Source: Hansfordia pulvinata
Lineage: Eukaryota; Ascomycota; Sordariomycetes; Xylariales
Direction of reading: 5' to 3'
DNA: 64,000 nucleotides
NCBI GenBank assembly: GCA_006538405.1
Contig: BJKQ01000001.1
Location: 1,860,001 to 1,924,000 of the forward strand
Position numbers and translations under genes: made by a program. This document shows positions 14,252 through 24,961 of this stretch, in pieces. The stretch's first letter is position 1; every line of letters begins with the position of its first letter. The notes beneath the pieces are model-generated. The model was not told the DNA's origin, ran no database searches, and worked only from the letters and a program-made list of their open reading frames with translations.

Positions 14252-17200
14252 TTACTTCCAAGCATTCAGTCCAGCCCACGGGTCGCTATGCTGCTGCTGC
14301 TGATGATGTTGCTGCTGATTCTGCTGCTGGCTGACGTGGTAGGTTTGCTGCGGGCCCAAGGGAGGCGGGCCGGGTGGTGGCGGAGGCGGCACGAAGCCTG
14401 GGGGCATGAAGTGGGACTGCGAGCCGGACTGTTGGTGGTTATGGTGGCTTTGGGCTGTTGTTGCTGCTGGTACTGCTGGGGTTGTGGCTGCTGCTGCTGC
14501 TGGGCCTGGGCTTGCGGGTTGCCGTAGGTGCTGTACTGGCTTTGGGCGAAGGAGGTCGTCGTGGGCGCCGGCGAGTTGGGGCCTCGGGGGCCGCCCGGAC
14601 CCTGCTGCAGGCCGAACGTGGCTTGCGTTGGAGGCGGTGATGTGGGGCCCGGATTGCGGCCCCACGTCCCCGGGTTATAAGTGGCTTGCTGACCGAATGT
14701 CGCCTGCTGCGGCGTCGATGTATACGATGTGGCCGGCGGGGGCTGAGTGACTTGCCCGTATGTAGATGACAGGGCCGGGCTGGCGTAGCCTGGGTAACTG
14801 GCCTGATTGGGTGGCGGCGATTTGGGCAGGTTGTACTGGCCGGCAAAGTTGGTCTGCGGATAGGACGGGGTGCTGCTGTTGCTGAAGTTGAGAGGCGCAG
14901 GAACGGGTCGTGTTGACGGCGGGGCGGCGGGCTTGGGCGGCGGCGAGGCGCTCGGGTCCATGGACATGCGCTCCATCAGACTGCGCAGGCGTTCGCGCTC
15001 GACCTCGGCCGCCGCGCTCTTGTTGGCGCTCTGCTCTTGCTCAATCTGGTTGAGTAGCTGGGCTCCCTCGGACCTCCGGTTGTTGACAAATGTCTCGACG
15101 TTCTTCTCCAGGCTGTCCGCTGTCTCCTTCATCTCGGTATACCACCTCTTGGCGCTCTGCAGTCCGGCCTCGAGCTCCAGGAAGTCCTGGTAGGCGCGCT
15201 TGTACCTGTTCACCACCGATCCCCTCTGACGCTGGATGGCCTCGTATTTGCTCTGCTCCGAGCGCACCCGCTTGTCCTGCAGCAGGCTGTTGAACGAAGC
15301 AGTGAGTTCCTTCATCAAGGAAGACTGTTTGTGGTTCGCTTGCAACAGTCGTGTCTGGTGTGGGCGGAACTTTTCCAGTTCGGACTGGAACAGTTCCTTC
15401 TCGTAGTTCGTGATAGACTTTTTATTCAAAATCAATATTTGCGAGATGTCATCGTTATGAACCTGCGAGGTGTCATTAGCGCCATTCACGTTGCCACTGA
15501 TAGAGGGCGCAGTACCTTGTCTTTGAGATCCTTGAGCACCTGATTCCGCTCTCGCTTGATCAGGTTCAACCTCTTGAGAATGTCCTCAACTCTGCTTATT
15601 TGGTCTGCGACGCTGGGGCCGCCTTCCTCAAAATCGGCATCCAGCAGATTGGGCTCAACGGCGGCTGGACTCGTCGCGGCGCTGGACTTCGCTCGTACTT
15701 TGCCCACAGCTTTTTGGAACAGGGCATCGACTTCGCCGGTTTGCGCTGCATTCCTCATCTCCTCCAGGTCCGCCTCGTTCTGACGGAACCTGTTGTAGAG
15801 AAGTCCATCGCTTCTGGAAGCCTCGTCAAGAGCTTCTCGGTAGTTCCGGACGTTGCCTCTCAAAGTGGACGTCAGCCTCGAGCTGGGCTGCTGTGTCCAC
15901 TCGCTTTCGTATTTTGACCGCATCTTTTCGCAGACACTCTCCTCCATGTCCAGCTGTTTTGAGCTTCTGTCCAAAACCGCCACGATCGAGTCTCTGTCAA
16001 TGTTCAACGTGTCAAAGATGGAGATTGGGTTCTCATGGCCAGCCACATCGTCACACCAAGTCCGGAAGTCTTCGTCGGGTAGGATATCCTGGTCAACGCC
16101 GCCTTTGAGAACTTGCAAAGCGCCCGGGAGTCGCAGGTAATCCAGACTGGCAGCCATTTCGCTATTAGCCAAGTCGACGCGCTCCGACTCGGCCCGCACC
16201 AGTTTGGCCTTTTCCTCGTCATACAGACTCGCAGACTCGGTGACTGCCAGTGGGACGATCTTCGCGAACAAGTCTGGTCCAACGATGCGCTGTATGTCCT
16301 GACCGGCATACAGCTCACTGACTGGGATGGGCTTCGCAGCTGGCATTTTCGGCACGGGGACCAGGCTGGCTTCCGCAGGCACGGTCTGGTGGTAAATGTA
16401 ATCATTATCCTTAACCAATTCCCGGAGTTTCTCCTGGATAGTCGAGAGGTTGCGCTTGGTTATTTCGGATAAAAGGGGGCCGGTGTCGGCGCTCAGGTTC
16501 GAGCTCGGCGGCATCGAGGCGGGGAAGTTGCTGGCAATCTTGTTCGCTTCCTTGGCCTGGACCTCGGCGGCGGTCAGCCTGGACACAGCAATACCATACG
16601 AGTTGGCGTCTTCGTCCGCGATGGCCTGGTAGTATTGCGAGTTCGCGCTCATCAGGTTCCATTTGATCTGCAAAGCGCATTAGCAGTGGCTATGGCACGA
16701 TAAGCTAGGGGAGCGCTGTCGGGAAACTCGCCTGGACGAAAAGCAGCCACACTTTCTCAAATATGGCCTTGTTGACATTGTCCTGGGTACCCTCCAACGC
16801 TTGCTGGTACAGATATGCTGCTTGGCTGGATAGTTTCGCCAGCAGGCCGGGTTTTTTCTGGTCAGTGACCTGCTTCTCGAGGAAGACCTCTTGCGCCTGG
16901 GCAAGCATTATGTGGATAACCGTCTTGACGGTGTCTCTGCTGAGGTCGGAGGACGGGGCATGGAGGAAGTTCTCGTTTATGTAGGTGAACATGCCGGCGG
17001 AAGCCTGGAAGGAGTGGTAGGCGGTTTTGAGACCTGTCTCTTCAGAGCGAGCTTGGAGAGCGGCATGGCAGGATAGGACGGCCGAGATGTTGAAGATGAT
17101 GGATGCTTTTTCGAAGGCGAGGGAGTACTGGGCAGTTGACTTGTGGGTGAAGGCGTCGAACCTGGTCTGGGGGTTAGTCTGCCTTCGTCTCGGCTGTGGG

Positions 17201-17534
17201 CGGGGAAGCGATGACAGGGCGAGCCGGAGGGTGCAAGTGAGGGCTGGGAGGCTGACCAAGTGAAGGAGATCTTGATGTGGTTCTCGTCGACAGGGAAGCG
17301 CAGGTCGAGCAGCTCGAGTTGGCCATAGTAACGATAGAGCAGGTCTCTTCCGGCGGTGCTGTCCTTGCCGGCACCGCGCATGTCCTGCCGCAGGCGGTGG
17401 AGGGTGGCGCATTCCTCGGCATAGCGCTCGGGGTCATCGCCGTAGGTATCGCGGATGTAGGACTTGAGCGGAGCTATCCAGTCGATCTCGTTTGTGGCCT
17501 TGAGCGGCACCGAAATCATGGGCGTCTGTGTCAT
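14252..17534 (-). CDS. BRO1, ESCRT-associated vacuolar sorting protein (apparent frameshift near the 3' end)
   Basis: BRO1 binds the ESCRT-III subunit Snf7 on endosomes and recruits the Doa4-type deubiquitinase during multivesicular-body sorting. Exons on the minus strand: 17534-17257, 17161-16732, 16667-15516, 15462-14252. The N-terminus (MISVPLKATNEIDW, then RLRQDMRGAGKDS and YYGQLELLDLRFP) is the BRO1 domain of Bro1 rather than of PalA/Rim20. A coiled central domain follows, then a Pro/Gln-rich tail. Intron 2 (16731-16668) seems to be GC-AG: CAG|GCGAGT. Near 14452-14454 the frame changes within the Pro/Gln tail: the upstream frame runs into nonsense, while the next frame carries MPPGFVPPPPPPG and the conserved end DPWAGLNAWK, stop at 14254-14252. 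One missing base in the GGG run (+ strand) accounts for it; with it the product is about 1,023 residues, as expected. Confidence 0.93.
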
Positions 17535-19593
17535 GGTGCGGCGCGAGCTGCGGCGCGGGCTGCGGCGGCGGCGACAACGCCTGAAGTGCGATGGCTGTGT
17601 CGGATGCGGGCTCGTGTTATTGGACCATGGGGTGTGTTTGTATGCGATTCGTGTGAGCAAAGCGGGAGTTTGGTTATTCTTGTGAGTGCAGCAATGGTGG
17701 TGACAGAACAGACAGACGGGAGTGGCCCGGCAAGGGCGGAACAAGGCAGTGGGCGGTAGGGTGGTTGGGTGGCGACGTGGGCGACGGCGAGGTTTGGGAT
17801 GTTGATCGTGGGGCTGGTTCGGGCTGCGGGCTGCGGGCTGTGGATGGAGGGGGGCGGGGACTGGGTAAGGCAGCTGGAGCAGGTAGGTAGGGCGCGGTAC
17901 ATTAGGTACCAGGTAGCTGGGCTGCTGCGGCCAGGCGGTGCGACCGGGCGGATGCAGGTGCAGGCGTTGGGCCTGGAGTTGCGCTGGGCCAAGGTCCACT
18001 CCGCTCCGCGAGGTGAGTACGAGTATGGAGTACGTGAGTGGGAGCCTGGACGGGGGGCAGCAGTTGAGTGGAGTGGCACGAGTGGCTATTAGGTACCTCC
18101 TTAAGTGGCTGCTGGACGGGATACTCGTACGGACAGTCGGGGATGGATCGTTGCTCTTCTCCGTCATGCTGGGTGTGGTCGGCAGGTACTTAGGCACGGT
18201 ACATTAGGTGCCTTGCATGGACCGATCCACGGAGTACATCCATGTACGGCGGTAATGGGCGCCGACAGGCTTTGAATACCTCCAGGGATCTACCGTTGAA
18301 TAGACGCCCGCAAAGCGATGCAAGCGGTCTCAGGTCAGGCGCAGAGGTACCTCCAAGGTCTTCTAAGAGCTACCGTCGGTCCAGCTTCCTGGGCCCTGCC
18401 ACCAGACGTCCCGCGCTTGCTTGCACTCCGAATTCGTAGATACGGTGTGTGTCTGGCGAGCGCTCCGATGAGGGCAGGGATAACAGGCAATACGGGCGGG
18501 GTAGAGCACCTAAGGTACATCTGTATGTATGTAGGGGACAGTCGAGTTCCGCCTCGCTGACGCCGGGCGGGAGGGAAGAGAGCCGTCAAAGGTCTCGACT
18601 GCTGCCTGAACGCAAAGTCGGGTCGCTGCCGCTGGTTTTTCTGACTGTGCGACGGACGGGGCTGTGAGGGTGTGGGTGGCGCGCTTTGGGGGTGCAATTC
18701 GGGGTAGAAGGTGTGATGAGCTGCAGGTACCTGCATCAAAGCGTCAGCTGCTGTGATCCACGGGGAACGCGAACTGTACTGTCTGCCGCCCTCACTCTCC
18801 TCTCCCGCCATGAACCGCCAGCAACCCAACCCCCGACGAAGGCTCGCCAGCCCCATCGAGGCCCGGCGGTGGCTCTCCCAGAGCTGGCCAAGCCAGGGAG
18901 CGCCCGGGTCCCGGTAGACGGAGCATCGGGGATTCACAAAGCACGCGCCAGTGGCCAGATGCCGGGCCTATAGAAGGGCGTGCAATATACCGACGTACAC
19001 CCCAGAGATTGTGGTGTGTCTTATTGAGGATCCCGGTTGGCCGCAAAGACTTCGCCCCGTCAGAGGCTACCTACCTCCCAGGCGCATGGAAGCTGACGGC
19101 GACGAGAGACATGTATGCCGACGACAACCACGACGACCACGACGAAGACGAAACGAGTCGGCTGCGTCTCCAGGTGGCTCTTGCTACTCTACTTGCACTC
19201 ACCCGGCCGGGACTTTCAGCTACGCGCGCCTCGCCAAACAGACTCTCATACCTACAATCGTACTCCTGTTGGTACGTGATGTACCTAAGAGGCAGTCAGG
19301 CGCCGACCATACCCTCCTCGAGAAGATCGTCATACAGCCAGAGCAAGACTGCAAGCCCGGCTTGCTTTTTTGTCAGCCTTTCAGGTTGGAGTTAGCCGCC
19401 GACACCTCCACCCAACGTGAGGGAGGTCTCCGTCTTTCTCTCTAGGCTTCGCTGCCCACGGTTATTACCTGCCTCAAGCTCGCGATCCAGCACGCAGCAT
19501 ATCTCAGGCATCTGCTCTTACTCATGTTATGTGGGGTGCAGCCCGGCCACGCTCGCAAACGCCATGCTGTCGTCGTCTCTGTTGGATTTTTTT

Positions 19594-19624
<31 letters not shown>

Positions 19625-20684
19625 GGTGCTGTCTGATCCCAGACCAGAAACAAAGGCGGGATCGAAGCCCGCCTAGCTACTGGTAGACCACCTCATGCAA
19701 GTGCCAGGCCACTTAGGTAGCCGAGAGGGCACTTTGTGAGCCTCATTGGCTGGTCGCTTCATATTGGCCATCGGTCCCCTCCACGATACGGCGCGACAGG
19801 GGTGTTGTGTGTTTGGCGCGGGTCCTTCTTTTAAGCGCCCGCGAGACCTTTCCGGTCTGGCCTGGCACGTGGGAAACCCTCGCGCGCCATGCGCCGCCCC
19901 CGCTTGCCGACCGCCGTCCAACATCAATATCAATGCCGCGACCATCTCGAGATAAGGTGCTGGTCTCGCCCAGAGTGGTCCACAAACCAGAGACCGCCGG
20001 GCTCACAGTGCCGCCCTTGGATTGCTAGCGCTGGGCGGCCCGCTGTGACGCCGCCCTTTCGCGCGCCTGTTCAACTCCCGGGGTCTGACCTGAGCCATTC
20101 ATGCGGCCTGGCTGTGAGCGATCGGCCGCAGTGGACTCGGCGCGATCCAGAGCAGCGTGCTTTTTGATATGATGAGTCTCATCACGGCTTGCTCAGCTGC
20201 CGGCGTCGCTAAGGATCATGGCCCTCGATAGTCTGAACCACGGCGCGTAATATCGCTTCAGCCTGCGCGTTGGGTCGGATCAACTCGGCCCAAACTCTCT
20301 GTTGTCGGGCCATCGCAATTCACAAGCATGTTGAGTGCCAATTTGGGTTGGCTATTGGTGTTGTATTGTACCAGTCCCAGATACCACATAGCCAAGGCCT
20401 CCGGTCTTCGGTACTCTCGTAAGCGGAGTGGCCGTGCGAGTGATGTGCGCCTCGCAATGAAAATGTTGCAATATCGAGCTCCTTCACGTCTCCCCCGAAA
20501 ATTCACCCATTCGAAAAATTCCACTCGCTAAGATGACCAACACGCCCAACGTGCTCTAGGGTTATTGTCGTCCCGGAAAAGGCGATGTCGCTCTGTTGAG
20601 ACGGTCAGCCGCCAAGTGAGGGAGTAGATGGTCCAAGGCTCTTTGGCGGGGGATAAGGTGGGCAATACAGAGGCAGCGAAGGAC
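17535..20684. other. Intergenic: BRO1 upstream region and aldolase downstream region
   Basis: No supported gene. The part near BRO1 (17,880-18,260) is dense in TAGGTACC-like and TACGAGTA/TACTCGTA motifs (18018-18025, 18122-18129). The rest is unremarkable apart from the T17/G23 tract at 19587-19626, with a tRNA-like hairpin next to it that I did not accept as a tRNA. Confidence 0.45.
19587..19626. repeat. Compound homopolymer T17 then G23
   Basis: Seventeen T are followed immediately by about 23 G on the + strand (C23A17 on the other strand). The exact lengths should be treated as uncertain. It lies about 30 bp from a stem-loop, GGCGGG-ATCGAAG-CCCGCC, at 19653-19671. Confidence 0.85.
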
Positions 20685-21790
20685 TTACTGCTTGTCCATG
20701 GTCAGTAAGGCCTTGAACTTGGCCATCTCGGTCGTCATCCAGGACGTCACGGCGACAATATCCACGCCGCAGTTCATGAAGTGGAAGCCCTGCTTGTACC
20801 TTTTCGCCGCTGAATTGCATCGGGTAAGCGTTTGCACGTTGCCAGGAACGACACCCCATCTCTCAACATACCTTCGTCGGCATTGACACACAGATGCCCC
20901 GCATACTTGCCTGCCTTCAAAGCCGCCTTCAATATGTATGCCGCAGTTTCTTGCACCTCTGGAATATTAGGGTGATCGAAAGGCACAAAGCCCATCGAGG
21001 TCGCCAGGTCGTTGGGCCCTATGAAGAGCATGTCTTTTCAAGCAAGTTGTAAGCAATGTGTCGCATGCAAGCCACAGAAGCCCGGAGGCTAACAGGTCCC
21101 AACTTACCGACACCGTGAACTGATGCGATCTCCTCGACGTTTTCGACCGCCTTGCGCGATTCGATCTGCACACAGACCATGACGTTCGAGTTGGCAGTCA
21201 AAAAGTACTGTCGCCCGTTTTGGTTGAAGTGCGGTGGCGCATACATTGTGCCAGCACCTCTGCAGCCATTGGGAAACTCTTTCGACGGGTATTTGCACGC
21301 CCGTACTATCGACTCTGCTTGCTCCTAGAGATGTATGGTCAGTTGGCGGGCAGGCGGGGTGTGGAATCACGTCGGCGCACCTTAGTCTCGCACATGGGAA
21401 CCATGATCGCATGGGCACCAGCGTCCAGCGCTCTCTTGATCATCCAGGGCTCCGTGGTGGGGATTCGCACAATGGGCGACACGCCCGCCGAGGTAACAGC
21501 CCCGATCTGCAGGTACATCTCCCGGTCATCAATGTTGCCGTGCTCGCAGTCGATCAGCACCCACTAGAAGGGCAGAAGCAGTGTCAGCATTCGGGTCACT
21601 GTCCATGTCGCCCGCAGAAAGCACCTACGTCCTCTCCGAGTGACGCCACGGTCCGCGCGAGCGTGTAGCCGGGGAACTCGAGCCACTGGCCGACGCTGGG
21701 GCCATCACCAGCCTTGGCGCGCTCGAGAGACTCGCGCAGGCGCGTCTTGCCCGTGATGTTGACGACGGGCGGCGCTATCTGGTTGGCCAT
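20685..21790 (-). CDS. HpcH/HpaI-family class II aldolase, five (possibly six) exons
   Basis: Family members cleave or form 2-keto-3-deoxy acids by metal-dependent aldol chemistry; the natural substrate cannot be read from sequence. Exons: 21790-21629, 21563-21381, 21324-21108, 21033-20872, 20809-20685, giving 282 residues. Visible family motifs: WVLIDCEHG, with the catalytic His and its neighbours; VSPIVRIP, with the conserved Arg; VCVQIES, whose Glu is a metal ligand; and GVDMLFIGPNDLA, whose Asp is the second metal ligand. The start is the ATG of MANQIAPPVVN. At the 3' end the stop TAA overlaps a perfect donor (CA|GTAAGT). A branch (CTGAC) and acceptor (CAACAG) follow about 90 bp later, so an alternative last exon (20592-20562) would replace the stop and add about nine residues. 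Confidence 0.88.
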
Positions 21791-24700
21791 GGTGCGGCGG
21801 TTGTCTGCGTGTGGCGGGGGCAGGCCGTGCTCGCAAGGCGGCGGAGGGCTGGCGAAGAGAGGGCGAGTCGACCCGGCGCGCAGAACGAACAGGCAATCAG
21901 AGCAGCTCCACCAGGGGGGATATTGAGGGCGGCGAGGAAGAGGAGGAGACATGAAAGTGAAGAGGCGAAGGGGGGAAGGGGTCCTTGGGCGAGGCGGGCG
22001 CCGGAAGGGGAATGATGCTTATTAATGAACCACGATCACAGGAGGATCGGAATTCGGTGACAGGCCAAGCTGAAGGGCAAAGAAGCGAGGGAGCTGCGTG
22101 CCCTACACTGGGGATCGTGCTGCGACTTGCGAGGATGGGGAGTAGTGAACGGCGTGAGCATGAGTCGCCACGGTGGTGTCTTGCTTAGCTCCGGCTTTGG
22201 TGTTTCCAGGTTGTGCATGCAGTTCTGGCTGGCCCGGGTGGCGGGCGGGCACAGGTATCGTCTGGGTGTATTGAGCGCCGGATGGTACATCCATCCATTC
22301 GCACAGCTCCTCCCAGGTCCGGATCCTATCCATATCCATCTACATGTACCTCCACAGCAACGTACCACCTACCTCCATCCACCTGCTGCTGGAATACTCG
22401 TATGCACTCGCCAGGGCAGCAGGCAGCCCGCTAGCGGCCCCGGCTCTGGGGCTCCCTCGCCGAACGAGCCCCCGGCGCGGCGCCTCTCGGGCGACATCCC
22501 GTCCGCTCAAACGCCCCACTAATGGAAGGTAGGTACGTGGGTACCTACCTAATGTGCTAATGTACGAGTAGCTCTTTGGCACGGATAGCGGGCCTTTTTG
22601 GGCCCCGCGGTGGACCCGCGACAACGAGGAAGCTTGTTGATTTCCAGCTCGAGGATGATATCTCGTCCTGGTCTGCGAGAGCGCAGCGTGACGAAACCAA
22701 GCACTGACTACGTACCTTACATATGTATCTATGGACTGGTCAGGTAGTCTATCTCGCTCACATCCACACATACGAGCGTGCACAGGAAGGAGCCCGAGCT
22801 ATGGAGTTTTCGAAGCTGGGGAATCGGACTGTTGCAATACAATTCATCGAAATAATTGACCGAGGGTCCGCGCAGCAGCGTACGTACTGGGATGGCCGGA
22901 GCAACGGCCTTCGTCATCGCGCCCCTCTTTGCCCCTTCCGTAGACCCTGAGACTGTCAGTCGACGCCGCGCAGCGTGGGAACTAAGCGTTTCCTCCTGGG
23001 CGGCTTAGCTCGCATTCGCCCTCTGATTCCTGGCATGGAGGGACATCCTTATTTGGTAATCGGTGGGAAACAAGATGGTAAAACAGTTTAGGCGGCGACT
23101 GAAACACTCGTGCTTCTGGGGACGGGAGCCATTCGAGTGATTGCGGCTGGATCGCAACTGCCATCAGAAACAACCCAGTCGCGAACAGGCGCTTGGCCTC
23201 CAGGTCTCTGGGGGAAGGTACGGTCTGTAGGTAGCACCTGGCTTCATCGCCCGCACGTCCGCGGAGATTTTCGCATTGGAGGAAAGCGTGGATTCTTCCC
23301 TATCGAAGTCGTGTGGAAGTTACATTGGAAGGCATCTACCGCACCGTGAGTACTACCACTTCGGAGGCTGCAGCCCGGCCATTGCGTGATTCTTCAAATC
23401 CCCACCATCAGCTCCAAGGAGTACGACACCAGCACCAGGGAGCAGCCATCTCACCTTCCAGACGAGCCATGCATCCAATCCCCACCTTGCTACCCTATCC
23501 CACCGACCAGTCCTGCCGTTTCGCCCGTACGAACCAACGGCTGCGTTGCTGGTCTGCACCGCCCCACGCCGACAGTCCCGATGCGACCGCGTTATTGCCT
23601 CGACTTGCCGCCTCGCAATATGCTTCCTCTCGCCTTGGGCACCGCCATTGCGCGGGCGCGGCAGGCCGACCGACACCCGTTCTGCCCAATATTGAGCCAA
23701 TGCCATGACCCCGCCACCCAGATCGTCAGCCGTATATGCTGGACTAAGATAGGCACGTTGGCTGCCTCTCGGGTGTCTTCCGAAAACGCCATCTCGCCGT
23801 CCCACTGCTGGCCGTTCACTTACGTACTGATAACCCCTTCGCCGAAGCTGCCCTTTCACCGCCGATCACGGGCGGCATTGTGCTGCGCCGACCATCAGGT
23901 GCTGCGTGGTCCCGGAGGTTTCTCGGGTGCCTCCCAGGCTGTTTTCCACTTACCCGCACGAGAGCGCAAGCTGCAACGCTATTGACCCGCTCCTGCCCGC
24001 GACCCGCTCGCCGGGTGTTTGCACTTTTGATGTCGATATCGATATCGAAAGTCTCAGTGAGACAAATTGCCCAGGTTCAGAGTAGCGCACCCGTCGTCGG
24101 AGCCCTCGAGTGGGGGTGAGAGCAAGTCAATGACAGCATCGTGCGCCGTGGGTGGTGTCACGATTGCAGAGCTCGTCGCTTCGGGTTATCCGCGTTGACC
24201 ATATATCAAGCGCCGGCTGAGGGCTGGGATGGGAACAGGATATGCTGCGCAGACACTTTGCTGAGCGGGCAGACACGAAGGGAAGCCTTGGGGCATTTTG
24301 CTACACAGTACCCTCCGCCGTTCAATGACCAATTCATAGCCCCAGCAGCCCTATGTATTCTTGAGCTGAAGTAGGTGTATCGTTGATCTTGTTGTACCTC
24401 CTGTACAAGTTGCGGTACTTGTCCCACAGGGGGTCATGTCCTCTTAGGTAATCAACAGCTTGGCTCGCACCAGAGCAAACTGCTCATCCAGAGCCTTGTT
24501 CGATGATCAATAGAATACCATCCGCTGTCCACCATGACTGGCCGAGGACTTGACGAAGTCCGGACGGCAATAGTCGACTTTAAACCATGGTAGACCTCAC
24601 GGATACTCGTAACAAGCGCAGAAGGTTGAATGGCGGGGCGGAGTCTCGTTGGCCGCCCCGCCGCTGCTTGGCGCCCCGGCTTAACGCGTTGCGTCGCGTC

Positions 24701-24961
24701 CGGCTCAGCCCGTCACGCGTCGCGGCGTCGTCACAGCAATTTACACGCTTTTTGTCTGTCCCTGTGCCGCCCTGGCTCATCCATCCCACATGCACCCGAA
24801 TGCGCCAGCCAAATACACACCCCGGGCCCAGAGCACACCGCGGCCTCTCACGCCTCGATCTTGCACCGCCCCTCCCCCAGCCAGTCCGGATAGCCGACCT
24901 CAGATCGACGCACAGGCGGGCGACTCAGCAGCACAGCAGCACAGCAGCACAGCCGCCCAAC
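21791..24961. other. Divergent promoter region between the aldolase and CTF18
   Basis: About 3.2 kb with no supported gene. It contains TAGGTACC/ACCTACC motif clusters (about 22,525-22,575) and scattered TACGAGTA. Reading frames continue upstream of 24962 in the CTF18 frame to an ATG at 24587, but the translated extension is low-complexity and resembles no Ctf18, so it is treated as leader. Confidence 0.45.

Noticed and set aside
14266..15489. Uninterrupted 407-codon minus frame taken as the end of BRO1
   Set aside because: Its first 27 bases are intron sequence and its last ~60 codons lose all BRO1 likeness after the frame slip at 14452-14454; the neighbouring frame carries the conserved end.
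14252..17534. PalA/Rim20 assignment for the BRO1-domain protein
   Set aside because: The N-terminal sequence and the DPWAGLNAWK-type end match vacuolar Bro1 better than the pH-signalling paralogue.
19630..19750. tRNA gene on the minus strand
   Set aside because: A T-arm-like hairpin and partial acceptor pairing exist, but the loop is out of register and no D-arm or anticodon arm can be folded.
24587..24961. N-terminal extension of CTF18 from the ATG at 24587
   Set aside because: The 125 extra residues are Arg/Pro/Thr-rich low-complexity and lack likeness to Ctf18; the ATG at 24962 fits the family start better.
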